A stretch of DNA of 64,000 nucleotides from Streptomyces zagrosensis (GCF_014203645.1 NZ_JACHJL010000009.1:124001-188000); one strand, 5' to 3'. Counted from the stretch's first letter, positions 1 to 8,803 are shown. Translations and numbers: made by a program. The notes: generated by a model not told the origin, from the letters alone.

Positions 1-1
1 G

Positions 2-2839
2 TGCGACCGGCTCGTACGCGGCCTTGGCCAGCATGAGTTCGAGGTCTGTGCGCTGAGCCGCAGTGCCGAGCAGGAGGCCGCCGGCTGGGTGCCGCTACCG
101 GACCAGGTGCGACGCGTCCGCACCGCTCCGCTGTGGGGAGATCTCCCGTACGAGTCGATGCACGGCGCGGCACGCCCCTACCGGCGTCGGGAACGCGCCC
201 GGTTCGCCGAACACTTCGGTCACTTTGCGCGGGCTATCAGCGCGGCGACCATCGGCTCACCGGACGACGAGACGGACACCGACCAGGCCGGGGCCGCTTC
301 AACCGGCGAAACGGCACGCGACGGCGATGCCCAAGCCCCAGCCGCACGCGGAACGGATACGACGAAAGGCTGTTCGGGCGCTGCCGCGATGGCGGGCATC
401 CATTCGAGTGTCCCAGCGGGCACCGGAGCGGCCCCGGCTGCGCAGGAGGCCGAATCGGCGGGCGATATGCGTCGGGGTGCTCCTGCTGGAAACCTGGGCT
501 GGTCGGCCGGGCTCTCTAGCGGGCGGGGTGGCGTGGGTCCGTCACGCGAGCGCTCCGCGCGCCTGGCGGACCGTTTCGCCACTGTGGGGCAGAACGCTCC
601 ACGCGGCCCGAACTGCCCGGACGGGAGGGACCTCGCGGCGAGTGGCGGCGAGGGGGCGGTGACGCATGAGGGTGTGGGGACGGTTGGGGGTACCGGTACC
701 AGTACGGAGGCGGGCCGGGGCTCGGACAGAGGCGCGGGTGAGGGCTCGGGTGCGGACGAAGGCTTGGACGAAGGCGCGGATGGGTCCCGTGGATTTAACC
801 CCTTGCGTACGTCCGTGGCGCGGGCCAGTGGTGCGTACGCCGTGCCGTCGCGCACCTTCACCGATGGGCTTTACGGATTAGCCGAACTGGCGCGCAATTA
901 CGGGGGGTTGTCCACCGCGCTGCGCTCCGAACAGGCGCTGCGGCTGTTGGAGGCGGCCTGCCATGCGCCGGGCGCGATGGGCGACGTACAGCGGGCGACC
1001 GTCACCGAGCTGCTGGCCGTCACCCGATATCTGGAGTCTGCGCTGCGCCCGCTGTCCCTGGACTGGTACGGCGATGGCGACGGCGGCCGGGCCGGCGCGC
1101 GTCCCCACAACGGCGCTACCGGCTGCATTGACCGCCCCGGCCTCCCCGACCACGGCGATGCGTGCGGCGAGGCCGCGGAGCGCGGTCTCGCCGGCGTGGA
1201 CCTGTGCCACGCCACGTCCGGTGGGCCCGCCGCACTCCCAGGGCTGCTGGCCAAGCGCTTCTTCGGCACGCCACTGTTGGTCACCGAACACGGCACGCGG
1301 CTACGCGAGCACTACCTCGCCCACTCCGGCGCGTCCGCGACCAACCCGGCGTGCCCACCAGAACGCGCCCCCCACTCTGCTCCCGTACGCGCCCTGATCG
1401 CCTCGTTCCACCGGCAGTTGGCCGCGGAGGTGTACGCCCAAGCCGCACTCATCACGCCGGGCCATGCGCACACCCGCCGCTGGCAGGAGCGCTGCGGTGC
1501 CGACCCCGCGCGGGTGCGGACCGTGTATCCGGGGCTGGACGTCAGCCGGTTCGCCGACGCGGGGGAGGGTGGCGCGGCGGGCGCCGACGACGGCCGGACG
1601 CTGCTGTGGGTCGGCCGTGTCGAGCCCAGCAGGGACCTCCTCTCGCTGTTGCACGCGTTCGCACAGGTACACCGGGCCGAGCCGGGCAGCCGGTTGCGGA
1701 TCGTGGACACCGGTCCGCCCGCCGGCCCGGACGAGACCGCCGCCGGCACCTACCCGATCGACGCGGCTGCCCTGCTCGGCAGCGCACCGCCGATGGCCAT
1801 GGCGTACGGAGCCGCGGCGTACGGAGCCGCGGCCCACGGAGCCACAGCGTTCGGGCCCGCAGCGGGTGGCACGACGCTCGCGGCAGTGGCGCCCGGGGCC
1901 ACGGTAGATACGGCCGCGGTGTGGGGCGGCATGGTGCGGGGCGGCATGGTGCGCGAAGGACGGAAGGGCGCGGCGCGTTGGGGGCGCGGGGGCGGTGGCC
2001 GGTGGCGAACTGGTGCGGGCCGATTCGTCGGCGGCGGCACCGTGGTGGCCGGGGGCGATGGCACCGAGGCCGGGGCGGCAGCGTATCGAGCGCACTGTGC
2101 GGCAGTTGCCGCCCAACTCTTCCCCGATGAGGCGGCGCACGCCCACGCGGTGGGCGACAACCCCGTCTCCTTCGAGGTGTTGGGCGATCTGGAGGTGCCG
2201 AACCTTCAGGAGGCGTACGCAGGGAGCAGTGTGGTGGTGCGATCGAGCGTGGCCGAGGGGTTCCCGGTCGGGTTGGTGGAGGCGATGTTCTGTGGTCGGG
2301 CCACGGTGTCCACAGATGTGGGTGCGGTCGGTGAGGTCGTCGGTGGTACCGGCGTGATGGTGCCGCCGCGTAACCCCCGGGCGCTCGCGGCGGCGTGTCT
2401 CACGCTGTTGCGCGACCCCGAGCGTCGAGAGCGCCTAGGCGCTGCTGCCCGCGCCCGCGCGTTGGAACTCTTCACCGTTGAGCAGAACGTCACCGCCTAC
2501 CGGGGGAGCTATCTGGAGCTGATGGCGCACGCCCCCGTGCGCCGGGTGGCAGGGGGCGGAAGCGCGGAGGGCAGTCCGTTGCCGTTCACCCACCCGGCGG
2601 AGGCCCAGGTGCCGGGCCGTTGGACGGCAGCGGACGCTCCGGCACGGCTTCCGCATCGCGCGACGCCCAGCGCCGCGCCTGGCCGGCCCGCGCCCCGGTG
2701 GGCAGCCCGCCCTGGTGCCCCGGCTTCGCACAGCGCAGGTTCCCCCGCCCTCGACGGGGCGGCCGAGCGCGCCGCGCCGACCGAAGCGGGTGAGGCGGCC
2801 TGCGGCCGGTCGAGAAAGCGAGAGGAGGACGACGCATGA
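2..2839 (+). CDS. DUF3492/PelF-type family 4 glycosyltransferase (5' partial)
   Basis: The reading frame is open to the left edge, so the N-terminus lies outside the window. The first visible residues (CDRLVRGLGQHEF, then GWVPLPDQVRRVRTAPLWG) match what I know of DUF3492, the N-terminal domain of PelF-like GT4 enzymes that use a UDP-sugar to build exopolysaccharide in the cytoplasm. The middle carries DLCHATSGGPAALPGLLAK and VTEHGTRLREHY. The C-terminal Rossmann half shows WVGRVEPSRDL and the retaining-GT EX7E motif in EGFPVGLVEAM near residue 750. Low-complexity insertions interrupt conserved parts: Gly/Asp-rich at about 660-790, alanine repeats (AYGAA, AYGAA, AHGAT) at 1799-1860 and GGMVRGGMVREG near 1930. 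An in-frame TTA leucine codon lies at 878-880. The stop overlaps the next start (ATGA), so the genes are translationally coupled. The family call is firm; the sugar substrate is inferred. Confidence 0.88.
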   Translation, partial: CDRLVRGLGQHEFEVCALSRSAEQEAAGWVPLPDQVRRVRTAPLWGDLPYESMHGAARPYRRRERARFAEHFGHFARAISAATIGSPDDETDTDQAGAASTGETARDGDAQAPAARGTDTTKGCSGAAAMAGIHSSVPAGTGAAPAAQEAESAGDMRRGAPAGNLGWSAGLSSGRGGVGPSRERSARLADRFATVGQNAPRGPNCPDGRDLAASGGEGAVTHEGVGTVGGTGTSTEAGRGSDRGAGEGSGADEGLDEGADGSRGFNPLRTSVARASGAYAVPSRTFTDGLYGLAELARNYGGLSTALRSEQALRLLEAACHAPGAMGDVQRATVTELLAVTRYLESALRPLSLDWYGDGDGGRAGARPHNGATGCIDRPGLPDHGDACGEAAERGLAGVDLCHATSGGPAALPGLLAKRFFGTPLLVTEHGTRLREHYLAHSGASATNPACPPERAPHSAPVRALIASFHRQLAAEVYAQAALITPGHAHTRRWQERCGADPARVRTVYPGLDVSRFADAGEGGAAGADDGRTLLWVGRVEPSRDLLSLLHAFAQVHRAEPGSRLRIVDTGPPAGPDETAAGTYPIDAAALLGSAPPMAMAYGAAAYGAAAHGATAFGPAAGGTTLAAVAPGATVDTAAVWGGMVRGGMVREGRKGAARWGRGGGGRWRTGAGRFVGGGTVVAGGDGTEAGAAAYRAHCAAVAAQLFPDEAAHAHAVGDNPVSFEVLGDLEVPNLQEAYAGSSVVVRSSVAEGFPVGLVEAMFCGRATVSTDVGAVGEVVGGTGVMVPPRNPRALAAACLTLLRDPERRERLGAAARARALELFTVEQNVTAYRGSYLELMAHAPVRRVAGGGSAEGSPLPFTHPAEAQVPGRWTAADAPARLPHRATPSAAPGRPAPRWAARPGAPASHSAGSPALDGAAERAAPTEAGEAACGRSRKREEDDA

Positions 2840-5223
2840 CGACGCCCGACAGCGCACCCCACTTCCTGAGCCCGGCACAGGGCGAGCGCCGCCCCTCCAG
2901 CTTGACCGGAGTCGCGGCCACCGCCCCGCACCGCTTGACCGAAGCCGAAGCCGAAGCCGAAGCCGAAGCCGCCGGTGGCGGTGGCGGTGCCGGTCCCGGC
3001 GCCGGCGCTTTCGCCGGAGCACGCCCCGTCGCGGACAGCGCTCCGGCCGCACGCTCGGCCGCTCCGCGAGGGCGTTCGGAGGTAACGCATCGGGGATACG
3101 CCGATCCGGTACGGAAGGTGTTGCATCAGTACCGCGATCTGTGTGAACACGCTGTCGACCCACTGGAGATCGCGGCCGGGCTTGAGGAACGAGGGTTCAG
3201 CGACCGCGCCGCCGCCCGGTACCGGCACCGCGATGTGTTCGCGCTCGCCGAGGAGCTGTACGCCAGGGCGCCCCGGGAGGGCGCGCTGACGGACGACGAG
3301 GCGCGGTGGCCCGTGGCCGGTGGACTCGGCTGGTGCGGCACCACACCCGGTGCGCCCGGCGCGCCCCGTGACACCAGTGCCCGCGCGGACGCCGTTGTGG
3401 ACCCCGCTGCGTACGGCGCTCATCTCGGCGCGCCCGCCGGACCATCGTCCGGCACCGATGTGCCCGCTGGCGCGTCACCCGGCGCCGGCGCGTACTCCCG
3501 TACGGGCTCCGGCGCGTACGCCGGCCGGCACCTTGGTGTGTGCCTAGGCGCGCAACACGGCCAGGGGCGGGGTATCGGCGGTGGCCAGGGGCCCCAGTGG
3601 CGTCGGCGGGTGACGCGGTGGAGGCGTGGTGTGTCGCTTCTGCTGGGGCACCTGTTGCCGGGCGCGCTGTGCTTGGCAACGCTCGCCGTCTTGGATCGGG
3701 TGGCGGGCGCGTCGGACGCGGTGCGGTGCGGTGTGGGGGCGGGTGGCGCGGCCCTGGTGACCGTGGCGCTCTGGCTGTGCCTGCGGTACGGGCCGCTCCG
3801 TACGCCCGCGAGCGCCCGCCCAGCCAACCACGTCCGCCCCGCTTGGCCCGCTCGGCCCGCTCGCCCTGTTCGGCCCGCACGCTTTGCTCGATCCGTCGTG
3901 CGGTCCAGCGGTCTTCGCCCGCCGCTGTCCCGTGCGGTGCGCGGCGGGTCCCCCTGGGGGCCGCGTCGGCGGCGGACGTCGGGTCTGGGGCCGGCGTGGT
4001 GCTGCTGGTTGCTCGGGTACCTGCTGTTCGGGCCCTGGCTACTCACCGAGGTGTTGGCGGGCGGACCCGACCCCGGCCAGCTCACCGAACAGGCGCCGTA
4101 CGCGCCCTATCCCGGCACACACTCCGGCGCCTACTCCGGCGCCTACTCCGGTGTGCGACAGGACGTTGCGCCCGGCGTGGTGGCACTCGGCCTCGCGCTG
4201 TTGCCCGCGGCGTGGTGCGCCTGGTGGTTCGCGGCGTGCGCCCGCCGCCGGCTGGTGGTGAGCCGGGAGGTGAAGTGGTTCGCCGCACGGGCCAGGTCGT
4301 TGTTCGTGGCCGCGGTCGCGGTGTTCGTGGGTGCGCTTGGCGGACTGCTCGCAGGGGTCTGGTATCTGCTGCCGCGGCACGGGTTCGGGCTCGCTGCCGC
4401 GCTCGCCGCGGTAGCGCTTGGCCTGCTGTTCTTCGTCTCGCGGCTCCTGGCGGTGCACGGGTTCCGCCGAGCGGCGGCGGGCGGACTCGCCCTAGCGGGC
4501 GGGATCGAGGCCATCGCGCTGGGTACCGTGCTGGCCTCCCGGTTGCCACACTGCGGGATGCTGGCCCGCCCCGTAGCAGGTCTGGTGGCTGCCACCGGCC
4601 CGGCGACGGTCCCCGCGGTGGCCTGTGCGGTGGGTGCGCTCCTGCTGTGCGCCTACGGATGCAGCGCCCTCTCGCGCGCATGCGCGCATGACATCGGCCA
4701 TCGCGATCCGACCGCGCCAGCACCCCAGACGTACGACACCGGCCCGGCGATCCCCGGCGCCCACCTCTGCGGCACGAGCACCCGTCCCGTATTCGAGCCC
4801 CGTGCCCGTGCCCGTCGTGGCTCTCCTTGCAGCCGCGGTTCTCGTCCCTCCCGGTCCCGCTCGCGTACCAGCGACTCTGCCAACCCCGACGCCGACGCTG
4901 ACCCCGCCGCCAATCCCGCCGACGCTGACCCCTACGCCACCCCTGGCCCCGACGCCCATCCCTACGCCGACGCCACCTTCGACCCCACCTTCGACCCGAC
5001 CTCCGGCACCACCATCGGCATGAGCGACGACCTGCGTCCTCGCCCCGCCGTTGCCTATGACATCGGCCCCCGCCGTGCCCCGGCGCGGGATGCCGTCCTC
5101 AGGCGTACGGCGGCCGAGTCCGCACGCCGTTCCACCGCGGTGCCGCGGGGACCCGGCGCGGGCAGCCCCGCGCCGTTGGACGGGCGGGCGCGGCGATCCC
5201 GCGGACCCGCCGTATTCCCGTAA
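2836..5223 (+). CDS. large integral membrane protein of the glycosyltransferase operon
   Basis: The start overlaps the glycosyltransferase stop by four bases. The 795-residue product begins with a repeat-rich tail (EAEAEAEAEA), then a soluble segment with YADPVRKVLHQYRDL and DPLEIAAGLEERGF. About ten hydrophobic helices follow, for example near LLLGHLLPGALCLATLAVL, WCCWLLGYLLFGPWLL, LFVAAVAVFVGALGGLLAG and AVACAVGALLLCAYGC. The last 170 residues are polar and rich in Arg, Asp and Pro. Position and topology make it the membrane partner of the PelF-like enzyme, possibly doing what PelG (a Wzx-like transporter) does. I do not see a diagnostic PelG motif, so transport is inference. Repeats (SGAYSGAYSGV; DADADPAANPADADP) are probably strain-specific insertions. 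The N-terminal soluble part looks conserved among streptomycetes from memory. Confidence 0.75.
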   Translation: MTTPDSAPHFLSPAQGERRPSSLTGVAATAPHRLTEAEAEAEAEAAGGGGGAGPGAGAFAGARPVADSAPAARSAAPRGRSEVTHRGYADPVRKVLHQYRDLCEHAVDPLEIAAGLEERGFSDRAAARYRHRDVFALAEELYARAPREGALTDDEARWPVAGGLGWCGTTPGAPGAPRDTSARADAVVDPAAYGAHLGAPAGPSSGTDVPAGASPGAGAYSRTGSGAYAGRHLGVCLGAQHGQGRGIGGGQGPQWRRRVTRWRRGVSLLLGHLLPGALCLATLAVLDRVAGASDAVRCGVGAGGAALVTVALWLCLRYGPLRTPASARPANHVRPAWPARPARPVRPARFARSVVRSSGLRPPLSRAVRGGSPWGPRRRRTSGLGPAWCCWLLGYLLFGPWLLTEVLAGGPDPGQLTEQAPYAPYPGTHSGAYSGAYSGVRQDVAPGVVALGLALLPAAWCAWWFAACARRRLVVSREVKWFAARARSLFVAAVAVFVGALGGLLAGVWYLLPRHGFGLAAALAAVALGLLFFVSRLLAVHGFRRAAAGGLALAGGIEAIALGTVLASRLPHCGMLARPVAGLVAATGPATVPAVACAVGALLLCAYGCSALSRACAHDIGHRDPTAPAPQTYDTGPAIPGAHLCGTSTRPVFEPRARARRGSPCSRGSRPSRSRSRTSDSANPDADADPAANPADADPYATPGPDAHPYADATFDPTFDPTSGTTIGMSDDLRPRPAVAYDIGPRRAPARDAVLRRTAAESARRSTAVPRGPGAGSPAPLDGRARRSRGPAVFP

Positions 5224-5356
5224 CACCGACGCCGTCGCGCCGTAGCCATCGCGCGCGTTGGCCCTTGGCGCACGTGCCGTGAAAGCCGCCGCCGCAGCCC
5301 GGCCCCCGGGCCCACAGTGGTTCCCGGCGGCCCAACCCTCACAAGGAGCAAGCGAG

Positions 5357-5494
5357 ATGAACACCTTTCCCCTTGACCGTCCCGCCGACCGGGTGGCTCA
5401 GATGCCCCGTCCGGCCTGGCCCGTCAGGACGATTCAGCCCCTCAGCATCTGCGTCACGCAGGCCAGCGGCACAGCGGAACGGGGGCGCGGCTGA
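5357..5494 (+). CDS. 45-residue peptide, unknown function
   Basis: This short frame begins with ATG eight bases after a near-perfect AAGGAG ribosome-binding site, the best in the neighbourhood. Its TGA shares its last base with the ATG of the epimerase gene (TGATG), which is typical of translational coupling. The product starts MNTFPLDRPADRVAQM and contains PLSICVTQ with a single cysteine. No signal peptide, membrane helix or known domain is visible. It could be a real small protein or a leader ORF that delivers ribosomes to the epimerase. I do not recognise a family. The spacing evidence supports translation; function is unknown. Confidence 0.55.
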   Translation: MNTFPLDRPADRVAQMPRPAWPVRTIQPLSICVTQASGTAERGRG

Positions 5495-6588
5495 TGCGCG
5501 TCTTGCTGCTTGGCTCCGGTGGCTACCTCGGGCGATACGTCGCCGACCACCTTCTCGCCGACCCGGCGGTGCAGCTCACTGAGCTCGGCCGGGGCGACGG
5601 CGCCGACGTGCGCTTCGACCTGTCCACCGGCAGTCCCGGAGCGCTGACCCGCTTCCTGGACGCCGTACATCCCGGCGTGGTGATCAACTGTGCGGGCGCC
5701 ACCCGAGGCGGTGCCCGGGAGCTGACCCGGCATAACACGGTGGCCGTGGCCACCATCTGCGAGTCGCTGCGGCGCAGCGGCTGCGGCGCGCGGCTGGTGC
5801 AACTCGGTTGCTCCGCCGAGTACGGGCCTTCGCAGCCGGGGTCCTCCATCGCCGAAGACGCGATCCCCCGCCCGGGCGGCCCGTACGGGGTGAGCAAGTT
5901 GGCCGCGACGGAGTTGGTGCTCGGCTCCGGCCTTGACGCGATCGTGCTGCGTGTCTTCTCGCCGGTCGGGCCGGGCACCCCGCCCCATTCGCCCTTGGGC
6001 CGCCTGGCGGACACGATGCGGCGCGCCATGCAGGCGGGCGACAACGAGTTGAAGTTTCCCGGGCTCGGCGCCCAGCGCGATTTTGTGGACGTACGGGACG
6101 TTGCACGTGCAGTGCACGCAGCATCGTTGTCGGCTGCACAGGGCGTGGTGAACATCGGCACCGGCCGCTCGGTGCGGCTGCGCGATGCCGCCGCCGTGCT
6201 GTCCAGAGTGGCGGGCTTCGGCGGTGCGCTGCACGACATGGAGGGCATCTCCCACCCCCTGCGTACCGTGCCGCATCCGGCGCAGCCCCCCGGCATCCCG
6301 CACTCCGTAGGGCACGTGAGCCCGCTCGGTGGGGGCCACGGGGCGGGTCACGGCCACGGCCATGGCGGCCCGGGAAGCGGCCATGGCCCGGGGCACGGCG
6401 CAGGGCACGCGCGGGGCGACCACGGGGCCGAGCACCTGGGCCCCGCCGGGTACGCGTACCCGGACGGCTGCGGCGGTTGGCAACAGGCGGATGTGCGCAC
6501 CGCACGGGACCGGCTGGGCTGGCGGACGCGGATCGGTCTGGAGGAGTCCCTCGCCGACATCTGGATGGAGGCGGCATGTCGTATCTGA
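5494..6588 (+). CDS. NAD-dependent sugar epimerase/dehydratase (extended SDR)
   Basis: The N-terminus MRVLLLGSGGYLGR is the Rossmann nucleotide-binding GxxGxxG loop. A VINCAGATRGG segment follows, then the serine region LGCSAEYG and the catalytic YGVSK (YxxxK) near residues 130-135, as in UDP-sugar 4-epimerases and dehydratases. RVFSPVGPG and DFVDVRDVARA are also typical of the family. Beside a PelF-like transferase, the likely role is supply of a UDP-hexosamine, comparable to the PelX UDP-GlcNAc C4-epimerase; the substrate is inferred. Residues 274-315 are an unusual insertion of Gly-His repeats, with about 13 His in 40 residues, before the conserved C-terminal WQQADVRTARDRLGWR. It overlaps the next gene by 13 bases. 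Confidence 0.88.
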   Translation: MRVLLLGSGGYLGRYVADHLLADPAVQLTELGRGDGADVRFDLSTGSPGALTRFLDAVHPGVVINCAGATRGGARELTRHNTVAVATICESLRRSGCGARLVQLGCSAEYGPSQPGSSIAEDAIPRPGGPYGVSKLAATELVLGSGLDAIVLRVFSPVGPGTPPHSPLGRLADTMRRAMQAGDNELKFPGLGAQRDFVDVRDVARAVHAASLSAAQGVVNIGTGRSVRLRDAAAVLSRVAGFGGALHDMEGISHPLRTVPHPAQPPGIPHSVGHVSPLGGGHGAGHGHGHGGPGSGHGPGHGAGHARGDHGAEHLGPAGYAYPDGCGGWQQADVRTARDRLGWRTRIGLEESLADIWMEAACRI

Positions 6589-7325
6589 CGTCCACGGGCT
6601 CCCCGCGGGCGACAGCGGCGGCGGGGCGGCTCGGCTTCGGGGTGCCCGGCTACGCCCATCCTTTGCTGGCTCCCGCGGAGTGGGCCGAACTGGCCCGCCC
6701 GCGCACCCCCCTGCACTGGGCGGTGCTCAACGTGGCGCGTGGTCCTGGCGCGCGCGCCGATCCGCACTGCCTTGCGGAGGCGACTCGGCTGCGTGACGCG
6801 CGGGTGCGGGTCCTCGGTCACCTCGATGTGCGGTTCGGCACCCGCCCGTTCGGCGAACTCCTCTCGGACGCGCACCGCTATCTGGAGTGGTACCAAGTTG
6901 GCGGGTTCTATCTCGACCGGTGCCCCACCGAGCGCACCGGTCTCGGCGAGATCCGCCGTGTGGCCACCACACTGCGCGCCCTGTGCGAGGGGGCTTACGT
7001 GGTGTTCACGCATGGAATGCACCCTTACGCGGGATATGTGGAGAGCGCCGATCAACTGGTGACCTTCTCCGGGCCGTGGGCCAACTACCGGTGGTCACAG
7101 GTGGCTGCGTGGACGGCGGACTATCCGCCCGAGCGGTTCTGCCACCTGGTGCACGGGGTGCCTCGCTCACATTTGGACGAGGCGCTGCGCATCGCCCGGT
7201 GGCAGGGCGCGGGCACGATCTACTTCACGGACCGTTCGGGCCATGGCCAGACCGACCCCTGGGAGGCGCTGCCCGGGTACTGGGACGAAATCGTCTCGCG
7301 CATCGGACCGGGTGTCTCGGAATGA
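6576..7325 (+). CDS. spherulation-specific family 4 (spherulin-4/GH135-like) protein
   Basis: The start MSYLTSTGS was chosen because family members begin there and because it overlaps the epimerase end. The fold markers are GFGVPGYAHPLL near the N-terminus, WAVLNVARGPG, VRVLGHLDVRFG, the acidic GFYLDRCP, VVFTHGMHPYAGY and WTADYPPERFCH. These fit the TIM-barrel spherulin-4 family. Fungal Sph3 (GH135) in this family cleaves alpha-1,4-linked N-acetylgalactosamine in galactosaminogalactan. The protein has no signal peptide, so if it is a hydrolase it acts in the cytoplasm or is released some other way. Its position as last gene of the glycosyltransferase/epimerase operon suggests it trims or turns over the same polymer. 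The family call is good; the enzymatic role is inferred. Confidence 0.85.
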   Translation: MSYLTSTGSPRATAAAGRLGFGVPGYAHPLLAPAEWAELARPRTPLHWAVLNVARGPGARADPHCLAEATRLRDARVRVLGHLDVRFGTRPFGELLSDAHRYLEWYQVGGFYLDRCPTERTGLGEIRRVATTLRALCEGAYVVFTHGMHPYAGYVESADQLVTFSGPWANYRWSQVAAWTADYPPERFCHLVHGVPRSHLDEALRIARWQGAGTIYFTDRSGHGQTDPWEALPGYWDEIVSRIGPGVSE

Positions 7326-7344
7326 GACGCCGCGTGGCAGTGTT
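7319..7344 (+). promoter_or_regulatory. SigR-type promoter of moeZ
   Basis: GGAAT at 7319-7323 and GTT at 7342-7344 are separated by exactly 18 bases, the consensus for the disulfide-stress sigma factor SigR. The -35 element overlaps the stop codon of the upstream spherulin-4 gene. A start site about 7 bases after GTT would leave a leader of roughly 35 bases before the moeZ GTG. From memory, moeZ/moeB belongs to the SigR regulon in S. coelicolor, which supports the call. Confidence 0.8.
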
Positions 7345-7385
7345 ACGAGAAGAACAACGCTGCTCCCACCAATTACGGAGTCCCC

Positions 7386-8564
7386 GTGTCGCTGCCACCC
7401 CTGGTCGAGCCGGCTGCCGAGCTCACCGTGGACGAGGTTCGCAGGTACTCGCGTCACCTGATCATTCCCGATGTGGGAATGGACGGGCAGAAGCGCCTGA
7501 AGAACGCCAAGGTGCTCTGTGTGGGCGCGGGCGGCCTCGGCTCGCCCGCACTGATGTATCTGGCGGCTGCCGGTGTCGGCACGCTCGGCATCGTGGAGTT
7601 CGACGAGGTTGACGAGTCGAACCTACAGCGCCAGATCATTCACAGTCAGGCCGACATCGGCCGTTCCAAGGCGGCATCCGCCCGGGACTCGGTCCTTGGC
7701 ATCAACCCTTATGTGAACGTCGTGCTGCACGAGGACCGCCTTGAGGCGGAGAACGTGATGGAGATCTTCTCCCAGTACGACCTGATCGTGGATGGCACGG
7801 ACAACTTCGCCACCCGCTATCTGGTCAACGACGCGTGCGTGTTGCTGAACAAGCCGTACGTATGGGGTTCGATCTACCGCTTCGACGGCCAGGCGTCCGT
7901 CTTCTGGAGCGAGCACGGCCCGTGCTACCGCTGCCTGTACCCGGAGCCCCCGCCGCCCGGCATGGTCCCCTCCTGCGCCGAGGGCGGCGTGCTGGGCGTG
8001 TTGTGCGCCTCCATCGGCTCAATTCAGGTCACCGAGGCCATCAAGGTGCTCACCGGCATCGGCGAGTCGCTGGTCGGCCGCCTGGTGATCTACGACGCCC
8101 TGGAGATGACCTACCGCCAGGTCAAGGTCCGCAAGGACCCCGACTGCGCGGTCTGCGGCCCGAACGCCACGGTCACCGAGCTGATCGACTACGAAGCGTT
8201 TTGTGGCGTGGTCTCCGAAGAGGCACAGGAAGCGGTGATGGGCTCGACCATCACCCCGAAGCAGCTCAAGGAGTGGATCGACGAGGGCGAGGGCATCGAG
8301 ATTATCGATGTCCGCGAGCCAAACGAGTACGAGATCGTCTCCATCCCCGGTGCCCGGCTGGTCCCCAAGAATGAGTTCCTGATGGGCAACGCCCTCCAGG
8401 ATCTCCCACAGGACAAGAAGATCGTCTTGCACTGCAAGACGGGCGTCCGGTCGGCCGAGGTGCTCGCCGTGCTGAAGTCCGCGGGCTTCGCCGACGCCGT
8501 ACACGTGGGTGGCGGCGTGATCGGCTGGGTCCATCAGATCGAGCCGGACAAGCCCGTCTACTAG
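7386..8564 (+). CDS. moeZ: MoeZ, adenylyltransferase/sulfurtransferase
   Basis: This 392-residue protein joins an E1-like ThiF domain to a C-terminal rhodanese domain. The ThiF part has the nucleotide loop GAGGLGSPALMYLAAAGVG, the arginine-finger region NLQRQIIH, a DGTDNFATRYLVND segment and the zinc pairs CYRC and CAVC. The rhodanese part (from about residue 290) has IEIIDVREPNEYEI and the active loop HCKTGVRS with its persulfide-bearing Cys. MoeZ adenylates and thiolates small sulfur carriers such as MoaD, CysO and ThiS-like proteins for molybdopterin, cysteine, thiamine-like and natural-product sulfur. A GGAG precedes the GTG start. A SigR-type promoter lies directly upstream. MoaE, which uses the thiolated MoaD, is encoded at 45578 in this window. 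Confidence 0.95.
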   Translation: MSLPPLVEPAAELTVDEVRRYSRHLIIPDVGMDGQKRLKNAKVLCVGAGGLGSPALMYLAAAGVGTLGIVEFDEVDESNLQRQIIHSQADIGRSKAASARDSVLGINPYVNVVLHEDRLEAENVMEIFSQYDLIVDGTDNFATRYLVNDACVLLNKPYVWGSIYRFDGQASVFWSEHGPCYRCLYPEPPPPGMVPSCAEGGVLGVLCASIGSIQVTEAIKVLTGIGESLVGRLVIYDALEMTYRQVKVRKDPDCAVCGPNATVTELIDYEAFCGVVSEEAQEAVMGSTITPKQLKEWIDEGEGIEIIDVREPNEYEIVSIPGARLVPKNEFLMGNALQDLPQDKKIVLHCKTGVRSAEVLAVLKSAGFADAVHVGGGVIGWVHQIEPDKPVY

Positions 8565-8765
8565 GCGAACTGCGCGGCGGCTGTCAGGCGGGAACCGGCA
8601 GCTGCCGTCAGGCAATTGGGCCGGCCCTCGCTCGACCGGGCGGTGGCCGTCCGATCCGGGCGGCCTTCCGGTCGTCCGATGGGTGTCCGATGGGTGTCCG
8701 GTGCTGCGGTCTCTCGGTGCTGGGGCCGCCCCGTGCCTTCGGCAGCAGACACCAGTGAACGACGC

Positions 8766-8803
8766 AGGGGCCCGGATCACCGTTCACCGGTGGCCGGGCC
8801 CCT
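8766..8803. terminator. hairpin between convergent moeZ and hydrolase
   Basis: AGGGGCCCGG at 8766-8775 pairs perfectly with CCGGGCCCCT at 8794-8803 across an 18-base loop. It lies between two genes that end facing each other, so it probably terminates both. The rest of 8565-8914 (350 bases) shows only direct repeats of short G/C words (ATGGGTGTCCG twice near 8679-8700) and no gene. Confidence 0.7.
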
